64,000 nucleotides of DNA from Cytophagales bacterium (GCA_003454975.1 DMST01000116.1:39646-103645); one strand, 5' to 3'. Shown: positions 45,669-54,798, counted from the stretch's first letter. A program made the numbers and translations. Notes: generated from the sequence alone by a model not told the origin.

Positions 45669-45675
45669 ATTTTTG
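45668..45675 (+). promoter_or_regulatory. -7 element of the glmU-like gene
   Basis: TATTTTTG, an exact TAnnTTTG match, 4 bases before the ATG at 45680 and sharing its first T with the terminator T tract. Implies a leaderless transcript. No TTG is visible at the -33 position, which would fall in the terminator stem. Confidence 0.6.
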
Positions 45676-45679
45676 CCCC

Positions 45680-46885
45680 ATGCTGCTACTATTGGTGGAC
45701 CCGCTAGAGGTCCGCACCAACCTACTGCCCCTTACCTATACCCGGCCGGTGGCCGGTATCCGGGTGGGCATCGAAACAATTTCTGAGAAATGGCAACGCC
45801 GCCTGCCGGGCGAATGGGCCTACATTACACAAGAATATCTGGAGTCTCGCTATCCGTTTCGGGTAGCGGATGACGTACTGCTCCTGCATGGTGGGGTGTG
45901 CCCTTCGGATGCCTTGGTGCTAGCGCTGGAGCAATTGGCCCCAGGGCAATCACTAGTACAGGGCGATACCGTGCTGGCTACCCGTGGTGGCGAGCAGGAG
46001 GCCCAGAAAGCCAGATCTTCCGGGGTTATTCCCCAACTACAGCCCGTAGCCTTTACCCAGGAACTCACTGTCATTAGCCAGGTATGGCATATCTTTCAGA
46101 AGAACGGGGAGCAAATCCGGGCCGATTTTGAGGCCATTACCCAGGGACGCCATAGCGCTGGGTTGGATTGCCCACATACTACACTACTGGGCAAGGAAAA
46201 CATCTTTGTGGAGGAGGGGGCCAAGGTGACAGCAGCCATTTTGAATGCTGAGCGAGGGCCCATCTACCTGGGAAAGAATAGCGAAATACAAGAAGGAGCC
46301 ATAATCAGGGGTCCTTTAGCTCTGGGCGAAGGTTCGGTAGTGAATATGGGGGCTAAACTGAGAGGAGATAACACCGTAGGGCCGTGGTGCAAGGTGGGAG
46401 GTGAGGTGAGCAACTCTGTGCTGTTTGCCTATAGCAGTAAGGGGCACGATGGCTTTATTGGCAATACAGTGATTGGTGAATGGTGCAATCTGGGTGCGGA
46501 TACCAATACCTCCAACCTGAAAAATAACTACGCTCCCGTGAAACTCTGGAACTATAAGAAAGGGGGCTTTGTGAACAGCGGCCAGCAGTTTTGTGGTCTC
46601 ATCATGGGCGACCACTCCAAGACGGGAATCAACACCATGCTGAACACCGGTACGGTGGTAGGGGTAAGTGCCAATATCTTCGGCCCAGGCTTTCCGCGCA
46701 ATTTCATTCCCTCCTTTGCTTGGGGCGGTAGCCAAGGCTTTACTACCTTTCAAATCAGGAAGGCCTTTGAAGTGGCCGAACGAGTTATGCCGCGTCGCAA
46801 TCGTGAGTTAGACGAGGCAGAAAAAGGGATATTACAAACGGTATTCGATGCTTCTGCTGAGTACCGTATTTGGGAGAAAAAATAG
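45680..46885 (+). CDS. GlmU-like bifunctional UDP-GlcNAc pyrophosphorylase/acetyltransferase
   Basis: 401 residues. The N-terminal nucleotidyltransferase-like part starts LLLLVDPLEVRTNLLPLTYTRP, the hallmark of the alternative GlmU family of Bacteroidota (alt_bact_glmU). The C-terminal half is a left-handed beta helix of hexapeptide repeats (IYLGKNSEIQEGAIIRGPL; GEWCNLGADTNTSNLKNNY) with an acetyltransferase-like GDHSKTGINTML. The family is predicted to make UDP-N-acetylglucosamine for peptidoglycan and LPS, replacing standard GlmU. Its stop is 2 bases before holB, so the two are co-transcribed. Confidence 0.88.
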   Translation: MLLLLVDPLEVRTNLLPLTYTRPVAGIRVGIETISEKWQRRLPGEWAYITQEYLESRYPFRVADDVLLLHGGVCPSDALVLALEQLAPGQSLVQGDTVLATRGGEQEAQKARSSGVIPQLQPVAFTQELTVISQVWHIFQKNGEQIRADFEAITQGRHSAGLDCPHTTLLGKENIFVEEGAKVTAAILNAERGPIYLGKNSEIQEGAIIRGPLALGEGSVVNMGAKLRGDNTVGPWCKVGGEVSNSVLFAYSSKGHDGFIGNTVIGEWCNLGADTNTSNLKNNYAPVKLWNYKKGGFVNSGQQFCGLIMGDHSKTGINTMLNTGTVVGVSANIFGPGFPRNFIPSFAWGGSQGFTTFQIRKAFEVAERVMPRRNRELDEAEKGILQTVFDASAEYRIWEKK

Positions 46886-46887
46886 GT

Positions 46888-48012
46888 ATGCGTTTTTCGG
46901 CCATTCCCGGGCATACGGGCATAAAACAAACACTGCTTTCGGCAGTACAGCGCAACCATGTAGCACATGCGCAGTTATTTGTGGGGCCTGAAGGTAGTGC
47001 TACCTTGCCCTTGGCGTTGGCCTACCTCACCTACCTCAACTGCGAGAACCCCTCTGGCATCGATAGTTGTGGTGAGTGTCCTTCTTGCGTAAAGATGGAT
47101 AAGTATATCCATCCAGATCTCCATTTTGTGATGCCCGTAAGCTCTACCAAGCAAGTCACGGGTAAGGATGTGGTGAGCCAGAGTTTCTTGAAGGAATGGC
47201 GCGAGTTTTTGGTCGAGAGCCCCTATGGGTCCGTTGAAGATTGGGCGTTCGCCTACGGAGGTGAGAACAAGCAGGTGAACATATCACGCGAGGAGAGCCG
47301 CCAAATCATTCGTAACCTATCCCTGAAAGCCTTTGAGGGGCGCTACAAGGCCATGCTGATCTGGCTGCCAGAGTACATGCACCCCTCGGCCGCCAATGGC
47401 ATCCTTAAGATCTTGGAAGAACCACCCGAGCGCACGGTGTTTATCCTGGTGACTCAGGATACCGAAAAGCTGTTGACCACCATTCTTTCGCGTACGCAAA
47501 AGGTACAGGTGCCAGGCTTTTCTGATGAGGAGGTAGCCCAAATACTGGAAACAGAGTACGAAGCTACCGACACCCAGGCACGACAGGTGGCACACCTGGC
47601 CGAGGGCAATCTAAGTGCGGCCCGTAAGCTGCTTAGCCAAGTGGAGGACGATAGCCATGCGCTCTTCCGTGACTGGATGCGGCTGTGCTATGTATGGGAT
47701 TTTACCAAGCTGGTGACTTGGTCAGATGACTACCAGAAGATGAGCAAGGCTAGCCAGCGCACCGTGTTACAGTACGGGATTAACCTGCTGCGCGAATCGC
47801 TGATGAGTTCAGCAGGAGTGGAAGACCTCATTCGGCTGTTTGGCGAGGAGGTGGAGTTTGTGAAGAACTTCGGGAAGGTGCTGGACGCAGACAAAATTGC
47901 TGGTATGTACGAAGTGCTCAACCGCATGCTGTATTACTTGGAGCGAAACGCAAGTCCCAAAATCCAGATGATGAACCTGAGCATGAAATTGGCAAGGATT
48001 CTACGGGGGTGA
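46888..48012 (+). CDS. holB: DNA polymerase III subunit delta'
   Basis: 374 residues from the ATG at 46888 (a TTG at 46870 inside the upstream gene is not used). Clamp-loader AAA+ subunit: the N-terminal IPGHTGIKQTLLSAV and HAQLFVGPEGSA region carries a P-loop without the GKT lysine, as expected for delta', which does not hydrolyse ATP. The four-cysteine zinc module is CENPSGIDSCGECPSC, and LKILEEPPERTVFILVT is the conserved sensor region with TTILSRTQ. It acts in the replisome to load the beta clamp. Confidence 0.95.
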   Translation: MRFSAIPGHTGIKQTLLSAVQRNHVAHAQLFVGPEGSATLPLALAYLTYLNCENPSGIDSCGECPSCVKMDKYIHPDLHFVMPVSSTKQVTGKDVVSQSFLKEWREFLVESPYGSVEDWAFAYGGENKQVNISREESRQIIRNLSLKAFEGRYKAMLIWLPEYMHPSAANGILKILEEPPERTVFILVTQDTEKLLTTILSRTQKVQVPGFSDEEVAQILETEYEATDTQARQVAHLAEGNLSAARKLLSQVEDDSHALFRDWMRLCYVWDFTKLVTWSDDYQKMSKASQRTVLQYGINLLRESLMSSAGVEDLIRLFGEEVEFVKNFGKVLDADKIAGMYEVLNRMLYYLERNASPKIQMMNLSMKLARILRG

Positions 48013-48116
48013 CCAAAACCCTTGTTCTTGCCAAGAATGGATAGTTTCTCTTCGGACAGGAAATAGATCCCCGACACCTGATCAATACCGCCACTTATTC
48101 TATAGTTGACAAGCTA

Positions 48117-48146
48117 AAAAAAAACAGCGCCTCTCTCAGGCGCTGT
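48117..48146 (-). terminator. terminator of the 48170-50041 gene
   Basis: Perfect 9-bp stem ACAGCGCCT (48124-48132) / AGGCGCTGT (48138-48146), loop CTCTC, followed on the minus strand by at least eight T. Confidence 0.9.
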
Positions 48147-48169
48147 AGATTTAGTAGGTATTGGCTTGT

Positions 48170-50041
48170 TTACACTTCATAGAAGAATGCTTGGGCAGGA
48201 AAGGGCTCAGGAGTTTCAATGCTGTCGCCGATCAGTCTTCTGAGGGACACGTGCAGGTCTAGCATATAGGTACATCGACTAAGTGAAATGTTATTTGCCC
48301 CATGGTTTATGCCCAGATTTGCGTTGTTTATGGTGGCGGTACCGGTGGGTAAAATGTCATTTTGTGGTAGCCGGGCTCCATCGGTTAAGGTGAAGGTAGG
48401 CCCACCTGATTTTCTGAGGGTGATGGAAGCGCTACGCAAGTGCGGATGATGGACCGTATAGGCCACTCCTATATTGCCTGAGACGGGGCTGCACAAGTTG
48501 GTGCGGTTGTCAACTAGGTCCATTTTCAGCACCGGATCTGCATTGCTGATGTACACCGAGTTAAGGGTAGTGCCGCTTTGAGGAGGTGTTTGGTATACCC
48601 CTTCTGAAATCACCTCTCGCATCTCAAACCGGATGGCAATCTTTTGCCGGGGCATTGGCTGGGCAATGGCATCGCCGGGAGTATTTACCGTGGGCGTGGT
48701 AACACGCGGGCTCATATCGCTAGAGATTTTTGCCGAGTCTATACCCATAAGGAACTCACTGTCCCAGGCCCAACTCCCGGTATTCAGGTCGTTTTCATCC
48801 AGATTGGGATCATTCTGAAAGGTTTTACGGATGCATTCCAATAGATTGACCCAGCCGTCCGCTTTTATGAAACTCTGTTCCAGATACACATCTACTGAGT
48901 CATTGGAAAGGTTACTCGTAAGGGTGCCCAACAATACACGTTGGAAGTAGGGCGAGGTGCCATCAATAACATTGGGGCTAAAGTGGCTTTGGTCAATATA
49001 GGTTCGGCTCGCCGTGATGGCGTTGGCGGCGGTAACGGTAGTGCTCACCAGAAAGCGGTACTCGTAGGGGTTGCCGGTAAGGGTCTCTAAACTAGAGGTA
49101 GGCGGCACATTGCCTTGCATAGCCAATACCCCTTTGAGCGCAAAGCCATTACGGGCAAAACCATCAGTATCAAAAGCATGAAGAGATCTGTCATCAGGAA
49201 TTTTGAGGCTACGTGCAATCCGCAACCAGCCACCTGAAGTTGCTGTTCCTTCTAGCGGTACACACAGACTGACACAAAAGCAGTGGCCTCGGTCCTTGCG
49301 GTCGGGTTGCATCCCTACCTCCCTATTCTCCTTGAATACTACATCTCCGTCGGGTGACTGAACCTGAAAATATACGTCAGGTCCAAAACCGCCAGTGTTA
49401 AAAGGGGTCTCTACGTTGAGGCCTAAAAAGGACAGGAAGGTTTGTTTGAAATCCAGGCTTTGGTAATCAATACGGAAATAGCCATTGTCATCAGTAATGG
49501 CCGTGCCAAGGTTGTCATCGTTTAGTAGGTCCTTATCCATTGCCGTGACCCGATATCCTTTGGCTGGAATCTTAGAATTTTTGCAGGAGACGATTCGGCC
49601 GCATATGACCCAGGCGTCGTACAGTTTGCGGATCACATTGCACCAGAAGTCTTGGTATAGCCGAAGCGTTACCTTCATTCCTTCCTCTTCCCAGCGGTCT
49701 GGGGTAAAGGTGGCCACCCTAATCTGTACGGTCTTTTTTACCTCGCTTCTCTGGTGCGGTAGCTTAGAAAGCTTTACGTGTAGGGTGACACCCGGTGTAA
49801 GCTTGGCAGCATCTACATGCAATTCGAAACTGCCGTCTGCACTGGTTTGGGCGCTGCCTATGGGTTTGCGGCCATCTAGTTCATCTTCCTGCACTATGCT
49901 TTGGAAGCTGATGTTGCCCTTACCGCTGTAGGGCTCCTCAGTCTTTAGTTGCTCATAAGCAATGATGGTGACCTCCGGAAGGAATTCCGTACAGTCGTTG
50001 CATAGTTCGGCAAGGGTCTTGCCAATGATAATCTGACTCAT
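48170..50041 (-). CDS. large protein with transthyretin-like domains, no signal peptide
   Basis: 623 residues; no signal peptide, membrane helix or T9SS tail, so apparently cytoplasmic. Two beta-sandwich segments look like transthyretin/carboxypeptidase-regulatory domains: about 20-110 (TSADGSFELHV) and about 145-260 (WVICGRIVSC; AITDDNGYFRIDYQ; GPDVYFQVQSPDGDVV), followed by a cysteine-rich HCFCVSLCVPL. The rest is beta-rich with no recognised domain. Similar TTR-like modules occur in secreted enzymes and toxin-associated proteins, so a cytosolic one is odd. It is a monocistronic gene with its own terminator. Function unknown. Confidence 0.7.
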   Translation of the reverse strand: MSQIIIGKTLAELCNDCTEFLPEVTIIAYEQLKTEEPYSGKGNISFQSIVQEDELDGRKPIGSAQTSADGSFELHVDAAKLTPGVTLHVKLSKLPHQRSEVKKTVQIRVATFTPDRWEEEGMKVTLRLYQDFWCNVIRKLYDAWVICGRIVSCKNSKIPAKGYRVTAMDKDLLNDDNLGTAITDDNGYFRIDYQSLDFKQTFLSFLGLNVETPFNTGGFGPDVYFQVQSPDGDVVFKENREVGMQPDRKDRGHCFCVSLCVPLEGTATSGGWLRIARSLKIPDDRSLHAFDTDGFARNGFALKGVLAMQGNVPPTSSLETLTGNPYEYRFLVSTTVTAANAITASRTYIDQSHFSPNVIDGTSPYFQRVLLGTLTSNLSNDSVDVYLEQSFIKADGWVNLLECIRKTFQNDPNLDENDLNTGSWAWDSEFLMGIDSAKISSDMSPRVTTPTVNTPGDAIAQPMPRQKIAIRFEMREVISEGVYQTPPQSGTTLNSVYISNADPVLKMDLVDNRTNLCSPVSGNIGVAYTVHHPHLRSASITLRKSGGPTFTLTDGARLPQNDILPTGTATINNANLGINHGANNISLSRCTYMLDLHVSLRRLIGDSIETPEPFPAQAFFYEV

Positions 50042-50352
50042 GGGATCAATGAATTAAGTTGGTTCATGAAAATTCGAGTGCCAAGATCAAGGCATTTCCA
50101 ATGAAATGATTCAGCCCATCCACCAGGAAAGGGGTGTGTCTTTCACCCAAAAGTGCATTGGGTCATTTAACGGATAGGTTAGGGTAAATCACGATAAAAG
50201 GGAGCGTGGGTGCCCGTAGAGGGGCTTTCTCTACTGGATGGTTGCTGGGATTTGTGGCCTTGCCATATACCTGCCACCTTGAGGGCAATTGCTGGTCCTT
50301 TTCGAGGCTACAGCAAGGAATCAACCTAATGTTTAACCATCACTATTATATT
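50042..50352. other. 311-base divergent intergenic region
   Basis: Separates the transthyretin-like gene (minus) from the lipoprotein-led operon (plus). A plus-strand frame from 50206 runs into the lipoprotein gene but its first 49 codons look non-coding. No exact TAnnTTTG element is seen in either direction, so the promoters here may be activated or use another sigma factor. Confidence 0.4.
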
Positions 50353-51096
50353 ATGAGAAGGATAGCTTCCCCCATTCAGCTACTGATTGCAGGCCTGCTA
50401 ATGGCCAATTTATTGGTGTTCTGTTCCAACACTAGTCAAGAAGGCTCCGCAGATAAATGCCTGGCTGTAGGAAATGAGATGCCTACGTTTGTACCTATTG
50501 CTGAATATATTGCCAATACGAGTCGGTATAAAACAGAAATTGCCGATGTAGAAACCCGAAAGCTGGTGAGTATGAACAGCCTCTGGAACGACCAGGGGCC
50601 TAAGGCGGCCTCTCAGCATATTACTTTTACTATGGCCGAGTTGAAGGGGTTTATTTACAATGTAGAACAGCGGTATTTGCAGACCTACAACACCCTACCG
50701 CAAAACCTGAGTATAACGTGGTCTTATGCCTTGTATGGCAGGGATGCTCATTATCCGTCCGGACATGCGGAATACAAGTCATTACAAACATTGTATGGTA
50801 TGCCCAGTATCCTCACCGCCAAGGGGCCTTCGTTGTTGTACATTACGGATTCGGCTATTTTTCAGGAGGATGAGGTAGATGATGTAAATGAGGCCCAGTC
50901 GGCTTTTTTCTCTTTCCGTTCTACTGATGCTGACTCTACCTCTGGTTTAGACAAAGTAGGGGGTAAAGATGTCTACGCCATTACGTATGATCCCTTTAAC
51001 CGTGGTGGACTTTGTCCTCCTTGTTCAGATGAAATGAAGCCAATACAAAAGGCTATCGCATCCAAAGGAGAGGAGCATCCTGAAGGAACCAATTAA
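50353..51096 (+). CDS. putative lipoprotein, first gene of sensory operon
   Basis: 247 residues from the ATG at 50353. The N-terminus has a hydrophobic segment ending in LLVFCSN, a plausible though imperfect lipobox (Phe at -1; Cys about 27). The mature protein is soluble (MAELKGFIYNVEQRY; WSYALYGRDAHYPSGH; VYAITYDPFNRGGLCPPC) and ends with a CPPC pair that could form a disulfide. No family is recognised. Its stop is 2 bases before the seven-helix membrane protein gene, so they are co-translated. Position suggests it is the extracytoplasmic part of the sensory system encoded by the next three genes. Confidence 0.65.
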   Translation: MRRIASPIQLLIAGLLMANLLVFCSNTSQEGSADKCLAVGNEMPTFVPIAEYIANTSRYKTEIADVETRKLVSMNSLWNDQGPKAASQHITFTMAELKGFIYNVEQRYLQTYNTLPQNLSITWSYALYGRDAHYPSGHAEYKSLQTLYGMPSILTAKGPSLLYITDSAIFQEDEVDDVNEAQSAFFSFRSTDADSTSGLDKVGGKDVYAITYDPFNRGGLCPPCSDEMKPIQKAIASKGEEHPEGTN

Positions 51097-51098
51097 AT

Positions 51099-51749
51099 AT
51101 GAATCAACTCATTCCTTGGTTTGAAATAGCCGCCATGGCGGCATCTTGGTTGGCGATTCAGCAGATTCGCCAATCCCCTTCTTTGTGGGTATTTCCTGTT
51201 TTGCTCACCATCATAGTGGGAGTAGATTCAACCCAAATTATTTTTCAAACCGGGGCTTATCATAACAACACCCTCATTTATAACCTGCAAGAGCCCATCA
51301 TTTGGTTGCTCTATGCCAGCTCACTGTATCTGGCTTTCAACGCTCCCAAGTTCAAAAGAATCACCGTAGGTTCGGGTCTACTCTACCTGCTGGTCGCAAT
51401 TATCACCATGCCTTACTACCTAAGGGAACAACAATTCAATGTCATTCTGGTGGCGGTAGGTTCGGCACTGATCATTGGGTTAATCCTGCTGAAATTATAT
51501 GAGATGCTAGAGAGCCCGATGGGGTTCAATTTTTTGCGGAAGCCCTACTTCTACATTCTTTTCCTGTACCTTATTTTCAATGTGAGCACCTTGCCATATT
51601 TCACCATGGTCAATTGGCTAGTTTATGATTTGGGAAGAGAAGATATCATCAAGGTGCTAAAGAATGTGATGTCGGTAATGAACGTGTTGCTATATGCTAC
51701 CTATACCGTTTGCTTCTTATGGATTCGAGTAACGAAGGTGTCCTCCTGA
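51099..51749 (+). CDS. seven-helix membrane protein of unknown family
   Basis: 216 residues with seven predicted hydrophobic segments (about 5-20, 32-50, 65-82, 88-108, 114-138, 148-177, 190-211) and short loops. There is no recognisable enzymatic motif. It overlaps the next gene, a histidine kinase without a sensor domain, by 31 bases. The pairing suggests a split version of a 7TM sensor kinase: this protein as membrane receptor and the next as transmitter. That role is an inference from gene order. Confidence 0.7.
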   Translation: MNQLIPWFEIAAMAASWLAIQQIRQSPSLWVFPVLLTIIVGVDSTQIIFQTGAYHNNTLIYNLQEPIIWLLYASSLYLAFNAPKFKRITVGSGLLYLLVAIITMPYYLREQQFNVILVAVGSALIIGLILLKLYEMLESPMGFNFLRKPYFYILFLYLIFNVSTLPYFTMVNWLVYDLGREDIIKVLKNVMSVMNVLLYATYTVCFLWIRVTKVSS

Positions 51750-52513
51750 TTGCCACTTCCGCGGTCATTCTAGTTTGCTTTGCCATAGCCGTACTGGCGG
51801 TTATGTTGATCTACCGCCGACGGAAGCTGGAGCACAAGCAAGAAGTACAAGAACTCAATGAGCGCTTTACTCAGGAACTGCTACGCAGCCAACTGGAAAT
51901 ACAGCAGCAGACCATGGAACATATTGGGCGTGAGATTCATGACAATGTAGGTAGCCAACTCACCTTGGCGTCTTTGTATACCAACCAATTGCCCACCAAC
52001 GAAGAGGAAGAGCCTAGTGTAGGAGAGCAAATCGGCCAGATCATAGACCAAGCGTTGGTGGACTTACGTGGCCTGTCGAAAAGCCTGACGGCTGGCCATG
52101 CTATGCAACAAACCAGCCTGCGTGACCTGCTACAGCAGGAATGTCAGAAACTTAACCGGGCAAACGACTGTACGGTGTCGTTCGGTGGTACAGCGCCTAC
52201 TGCACCCGGTTCCTTAGAGGTCAATAGCTTTGTGCTGCGCATAGTGCAGGAGTTTATTCAGAATAGCTTCAAGCATGCTCAGTGTACCGAAATCGATGTT
52301 CGGCTAGACCCTCATTCAGGGGGTATGCGTCTGCAATTATCGGATAATGGAATAGGCTTCGATCCTGAATCACTGCCGGAGAATCACGGCATTGGCCTGC
52401 GCAATATGCAGTCGCGCGCCGAAATCATTCGTGCGGATTTTTCCTTACATTCAAAGGAGGGCGAAGGAACGCAATTGATCCTTACTATTCCTCCTTTGTC
52501 TGCAAACGCCTAG
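51719..52513 (+). CDS. NarX/DesK-type histidine kinase without sensor domain
   Basis: 264 residues from the ATG at 51719 (a TTG three codons upstream is also in frame). One N-terminal membrane helix (VLLIATSAVILVCFAIAVLA), a short coiled coil, then HisKA_3 with IGREIHDNVGSQL (H74) and HATPase with VQEFIQNSFKHA, DNGIGFD and GIGLRNMQSRA. There is no periplasmic or PAS input domain, so input must come from a partner, most simply the overlapping 7TM protein. The response regulator starts 5 bases after its stop. Confidence 0.93.
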   Translation: MDSSNEGVLLIATSAVILVCFAIAVLAVMLIYRRRKLEHKQEVQELNERFTQELLRSQLEIQQQTMEHIGREIHDNVGSQLTLASLYTNQLPTNEEEEPSVGEQIGQIIDQALVDLRGLSKSLTAGHAMQQTSLRDLLQQECQKLNRANDCTVSFGGTAPTAPGSLEVNSFVLRIVQEFIQNSFKHAQCTEIDVRLDPHSGGMRLQLSDNGIGFDPESLPENHGIGLRNMQSRAEIIRADFSLHSKEGEGTQLILTIPPLSANA

Positions 52514-52518
52514 CCATT

Positions 52519-53160
52519 ATGAACCACCGCGTTGCCATTGTGGATGATCACGTACTGATTGCGAAAGCACTCACATCCATCATTGAGAAATTGGGGCCGT
52601 ACCGGGTACTTTATGAAGTTGAAAACGGTCAACAATTGGTGGATCGGTTTGGGGAGGCTCGTCATATTCCTGACATCGTGCTTCTGGATGTAAATATGCC
52701 CGTAATGGACGGCTTCGAAACGGCTGCCTGGCTCAAAGCCCACCATCCACAGGTGCATGTTTTAGCGCTTAGTGTTCGGGACGAAGAGGAAACTCTGATC
52801 CGGATGATCAAAGCCGGAGCGCAAGGGTATCTCCTGAAAAATGCCCGACCGCCCGAGCTTAAGCAGGCCTTAGAATCGGTAGTAAGCAAAGGCTTCTACT
52901 ATCCTGATTGGGCTACCCACAAGGTTTTTCAGTCGCTGACAGCCGGTACCGGCACAGAGGAAATTGCCCTCAGCCAGCGCGAAAAAGAGTTGCTCCAGTA
53001 CGTAGCTACCGAGCTTACCTATAAGGAGATTGCTGATAAGATGTGTTGCTCGCCTCGCACCGTGGAAAGCCATCGGGATAGCCTCTTTGAGAAATTTGGT
53101 GTGAAATCCCGCGTCAGCTTGGTGGTGTACGCCATTAAGGCCGGGTTGATTTCCATTTGA
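52519..53160 (+). CDS. LuxR-type response regulator
   Basis: 213 residues. Receiver with DIVLLDVNMPVMDG (about D55) and the switch lysine in GYLLKNARP. C-terminal LuxR DNA-binding domain (LSQREKELLQYVATELTYKEIADKM in parts; SPRTVESHRDSLF). It is the last gene of the four-gene unit and cognate to the preceding kinase. The adjacent downstream cytochrome-like lipoprotein gene is a natural first candidate for regulation. Confidence 0.95.
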   Translation: MNHRVAIVDDHVLIAKALTSIIEKLGPYRVLYEVENGQQLVDRFGEARHIPDIVLLDVNMPVMDGFETAAWLKAHHPQVHVLALSVRDEEETLIRMIKAGAQGYLLKNARPPELKQALESVVSKGFYYPDWATHKVFQSLTAGTGTEEIALSQREKELLQYVATELTYKEIADKMCCSPRTVESHRDSLFEKFGVKSRVSLVVYAIKAGLISI

Positions 53161-53297
53161 TCGTTACCTATTGGTATTGCTGCTTTCTATAGCCACTTGG
53201 TTGGCTAACCACGTAGAAACCACCTGTTTCACGGGGGCTGTTGGCGTGTTCTTCGTGATGTATTTGTCTTACGTCTAAGCAAACCAATCTAACAATC

Positions 53298-54740
53298 ATG
53301 AAAGCACCCACCCAATTCTGGAGTAGATTAGGCTTACTCTGCTCCCTTCTCTTTCTAGTCTCCGTGATGATCTTCAACGCTTGCAAAAGCCCTCAGAAGA
53401 AGGAAAGCGAGCCAGAAGTCGTGGAGACGGACGGTATTACGCCGGTTCCTTTGCCCACAGATGTGGGGATACCCGGCTACAAATTTCCAGAGGACAGTGC
53501 CACGGTGTATAACTGGCTTAACCATAGAGATACGGGCCGCATATACGATCATGGCTGGGGTATCTGGTCTGGGCTCACTCGACCCACTTCGCAGGTAGAC
53601 CAAGGTCGGAATCTCCTGACCTTTGAGACCTGGATGGGAATCCGTCAGGTAGTTTCTCTAGTGGACGCAGGATCGGCAGATTGTACTCAGAAGAAATCAG
53701 GACCGGTGAAGCTCAACTGGCCTACGCAGTTTGCGCATGCAGGTATGGACTTTGGTGGCGACCCCTTTAAGGTGATGGAAACGGTGTCCTATGATCCTAC
53801 CACGGTTTGCCATATTGTAGAACATGGATTATTTCATACGGATAGTCTGAAGCTTCATAAGAAGCCCGGAGCTGTGGGCACTATTCCAGCATTCCCAAAT
53901 ACCTCTGTTGCCATCAAGCCAGTGTATTGGGTGGGGCAAGTAATGAGTGGCGAAAAACTGATTAAACTACCCGTTTGGAACGTGCCTTCTGCGCCAAAAG
54001 CATGGGGTGTGGACGATTGGGGGACGTACGTTTATGTGGACGTGACGAATGGTGTTGCCCGGCAGGCTCCGCCCGTTCCGGCTCCTAAAGATGCTACTCC
54101 AGAACAGATAGAGGCGGCGAAGGTGAATTTAGATCAGTTTATTTATCTGATCCTGGACCAGGAGACCGCTGATCATCTGAATAGTACTTTACCACCCCTT
54201 GGTGGAATTCCTCCGGGTGGGGTTCCTTCTTTTAGTCAGGGAGATGTTGTTTTGCTGGTAGCGATGCATGTATCTACCCGTGAAATTGAAAACTGGACTT
54301 GGCAAACGTATTACTGGATGCCCGATCCGGACAAGCCATTGTTCCCGAGCAACGACTACATAGCTACGTTGCGTAAACGAGCCAATTTGGTAGGTGCAGC
54401 CAGCCACTATGCCATGTCAATCGCTTATAATATGGTATGGCCTAATCAGCCGGTGAATGGCGGGACGAATGAAGGAGTGAAGCCGGTATTTGCCTTCAAT
54501 CCTTACCTGGAAGGAGGCTTTGACAAGGGGACCTTTGGTATAAAAAATGCGCTTAATTCTGGTTTTGAGTACGGTGTACAAACTAATTGTATGAGCTGCC
54601 ACGTATTTGCTTCCTACAATGATCAAAACGCAGGGCCCATCTACAGTACTGACCAATACATTAGCACTAATGATCCTGTGCTGTTTAAGGACTTTGTAAA
54701 GACTGATTTTCTATGGTCTATTCCAGATCACGCACGATAG
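53298..54740 (+). CDS. lipoprotein with single C-terminal haem-c motif
   Basis: 480 residues. Lipoprotein signal SVMIFNACKSP (Cys about 29), so anchored on the periplasmic or outer side. One haem-attachment motif, CMSCH (431-435), lies close to the C-terminus, with GVQTN before it. The large remainder (about 40-420) is not a cytochrome fold; it is rich in Trp/Tyr/Pro (YNWLNHRDTGRIYDHGWGIW; TWQTYYWMPDPD) and unassigned. Similar large proteins with a solitary CxxCH occur as redox lipoproteins in Bacteroidota. It follows the two-component genes by 137 bases and ends in its own terminator. Possible role: electron transfer or sensing at the cell surface. Confidence 0.75.
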   Translation: MKAPTQFWSRLGLLCSLLFLVSVMIFNACKSPQKKESEPEVVETDGITPVPLPTDVGIPGYKFPEDSATVYNWLNHRDTGRIYDHGWGIWSGLTRPTSQVDQGRNLLTFETWMGIRQVVSLVDAGSADCTQKKSGPVKLNWPTQFAHAGMDFGGDPFKVMETVSYDPTTVCHIVEHGLFHTDSLKLHKKPGAVGTIPAFPNTSVAIKPVYWVGQVMSGEKLIKLPVWNVPSAPKAWGVDDWGTYVYVDVTNGVARQAPPVPAPKDATPEQIEAAKVNLDQFIYLILDQETADHLNSTLPPLGGIPPGGVPSFSQGDVVLLVAMHVSTREIENWTWQTYYWMPDPDKPLFPSNDYIATLRKRANLVGAASHYAMSIAYNMVWPNQPVNGGTNEGVKPVFAFNPYLEGGFDKGTFGIKNALNSGFEYGVQTNCMSCHVFASYNDQNAGPIYSTDQYISTNDPVLFKDFVKTDFLWSIPDHAR

Positions 54741-54766
54741 AGACCAGTCTGATTGAAATTTCTTTG

Positions 54767-54798
54767 AACGTGGCCTGATAAGGCCGCGTTTCTTTTTT
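54767..54798 (+). terminator. terminator of the cytochrome-like lipoprotein gene
   Basis: 10-bp stem with one G-T pair (AACGTGGCCT / AGGCCGCGTT, 54767-54790), 4-base loop GATA, then TCTTTTTT. Confidence 0.88.
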
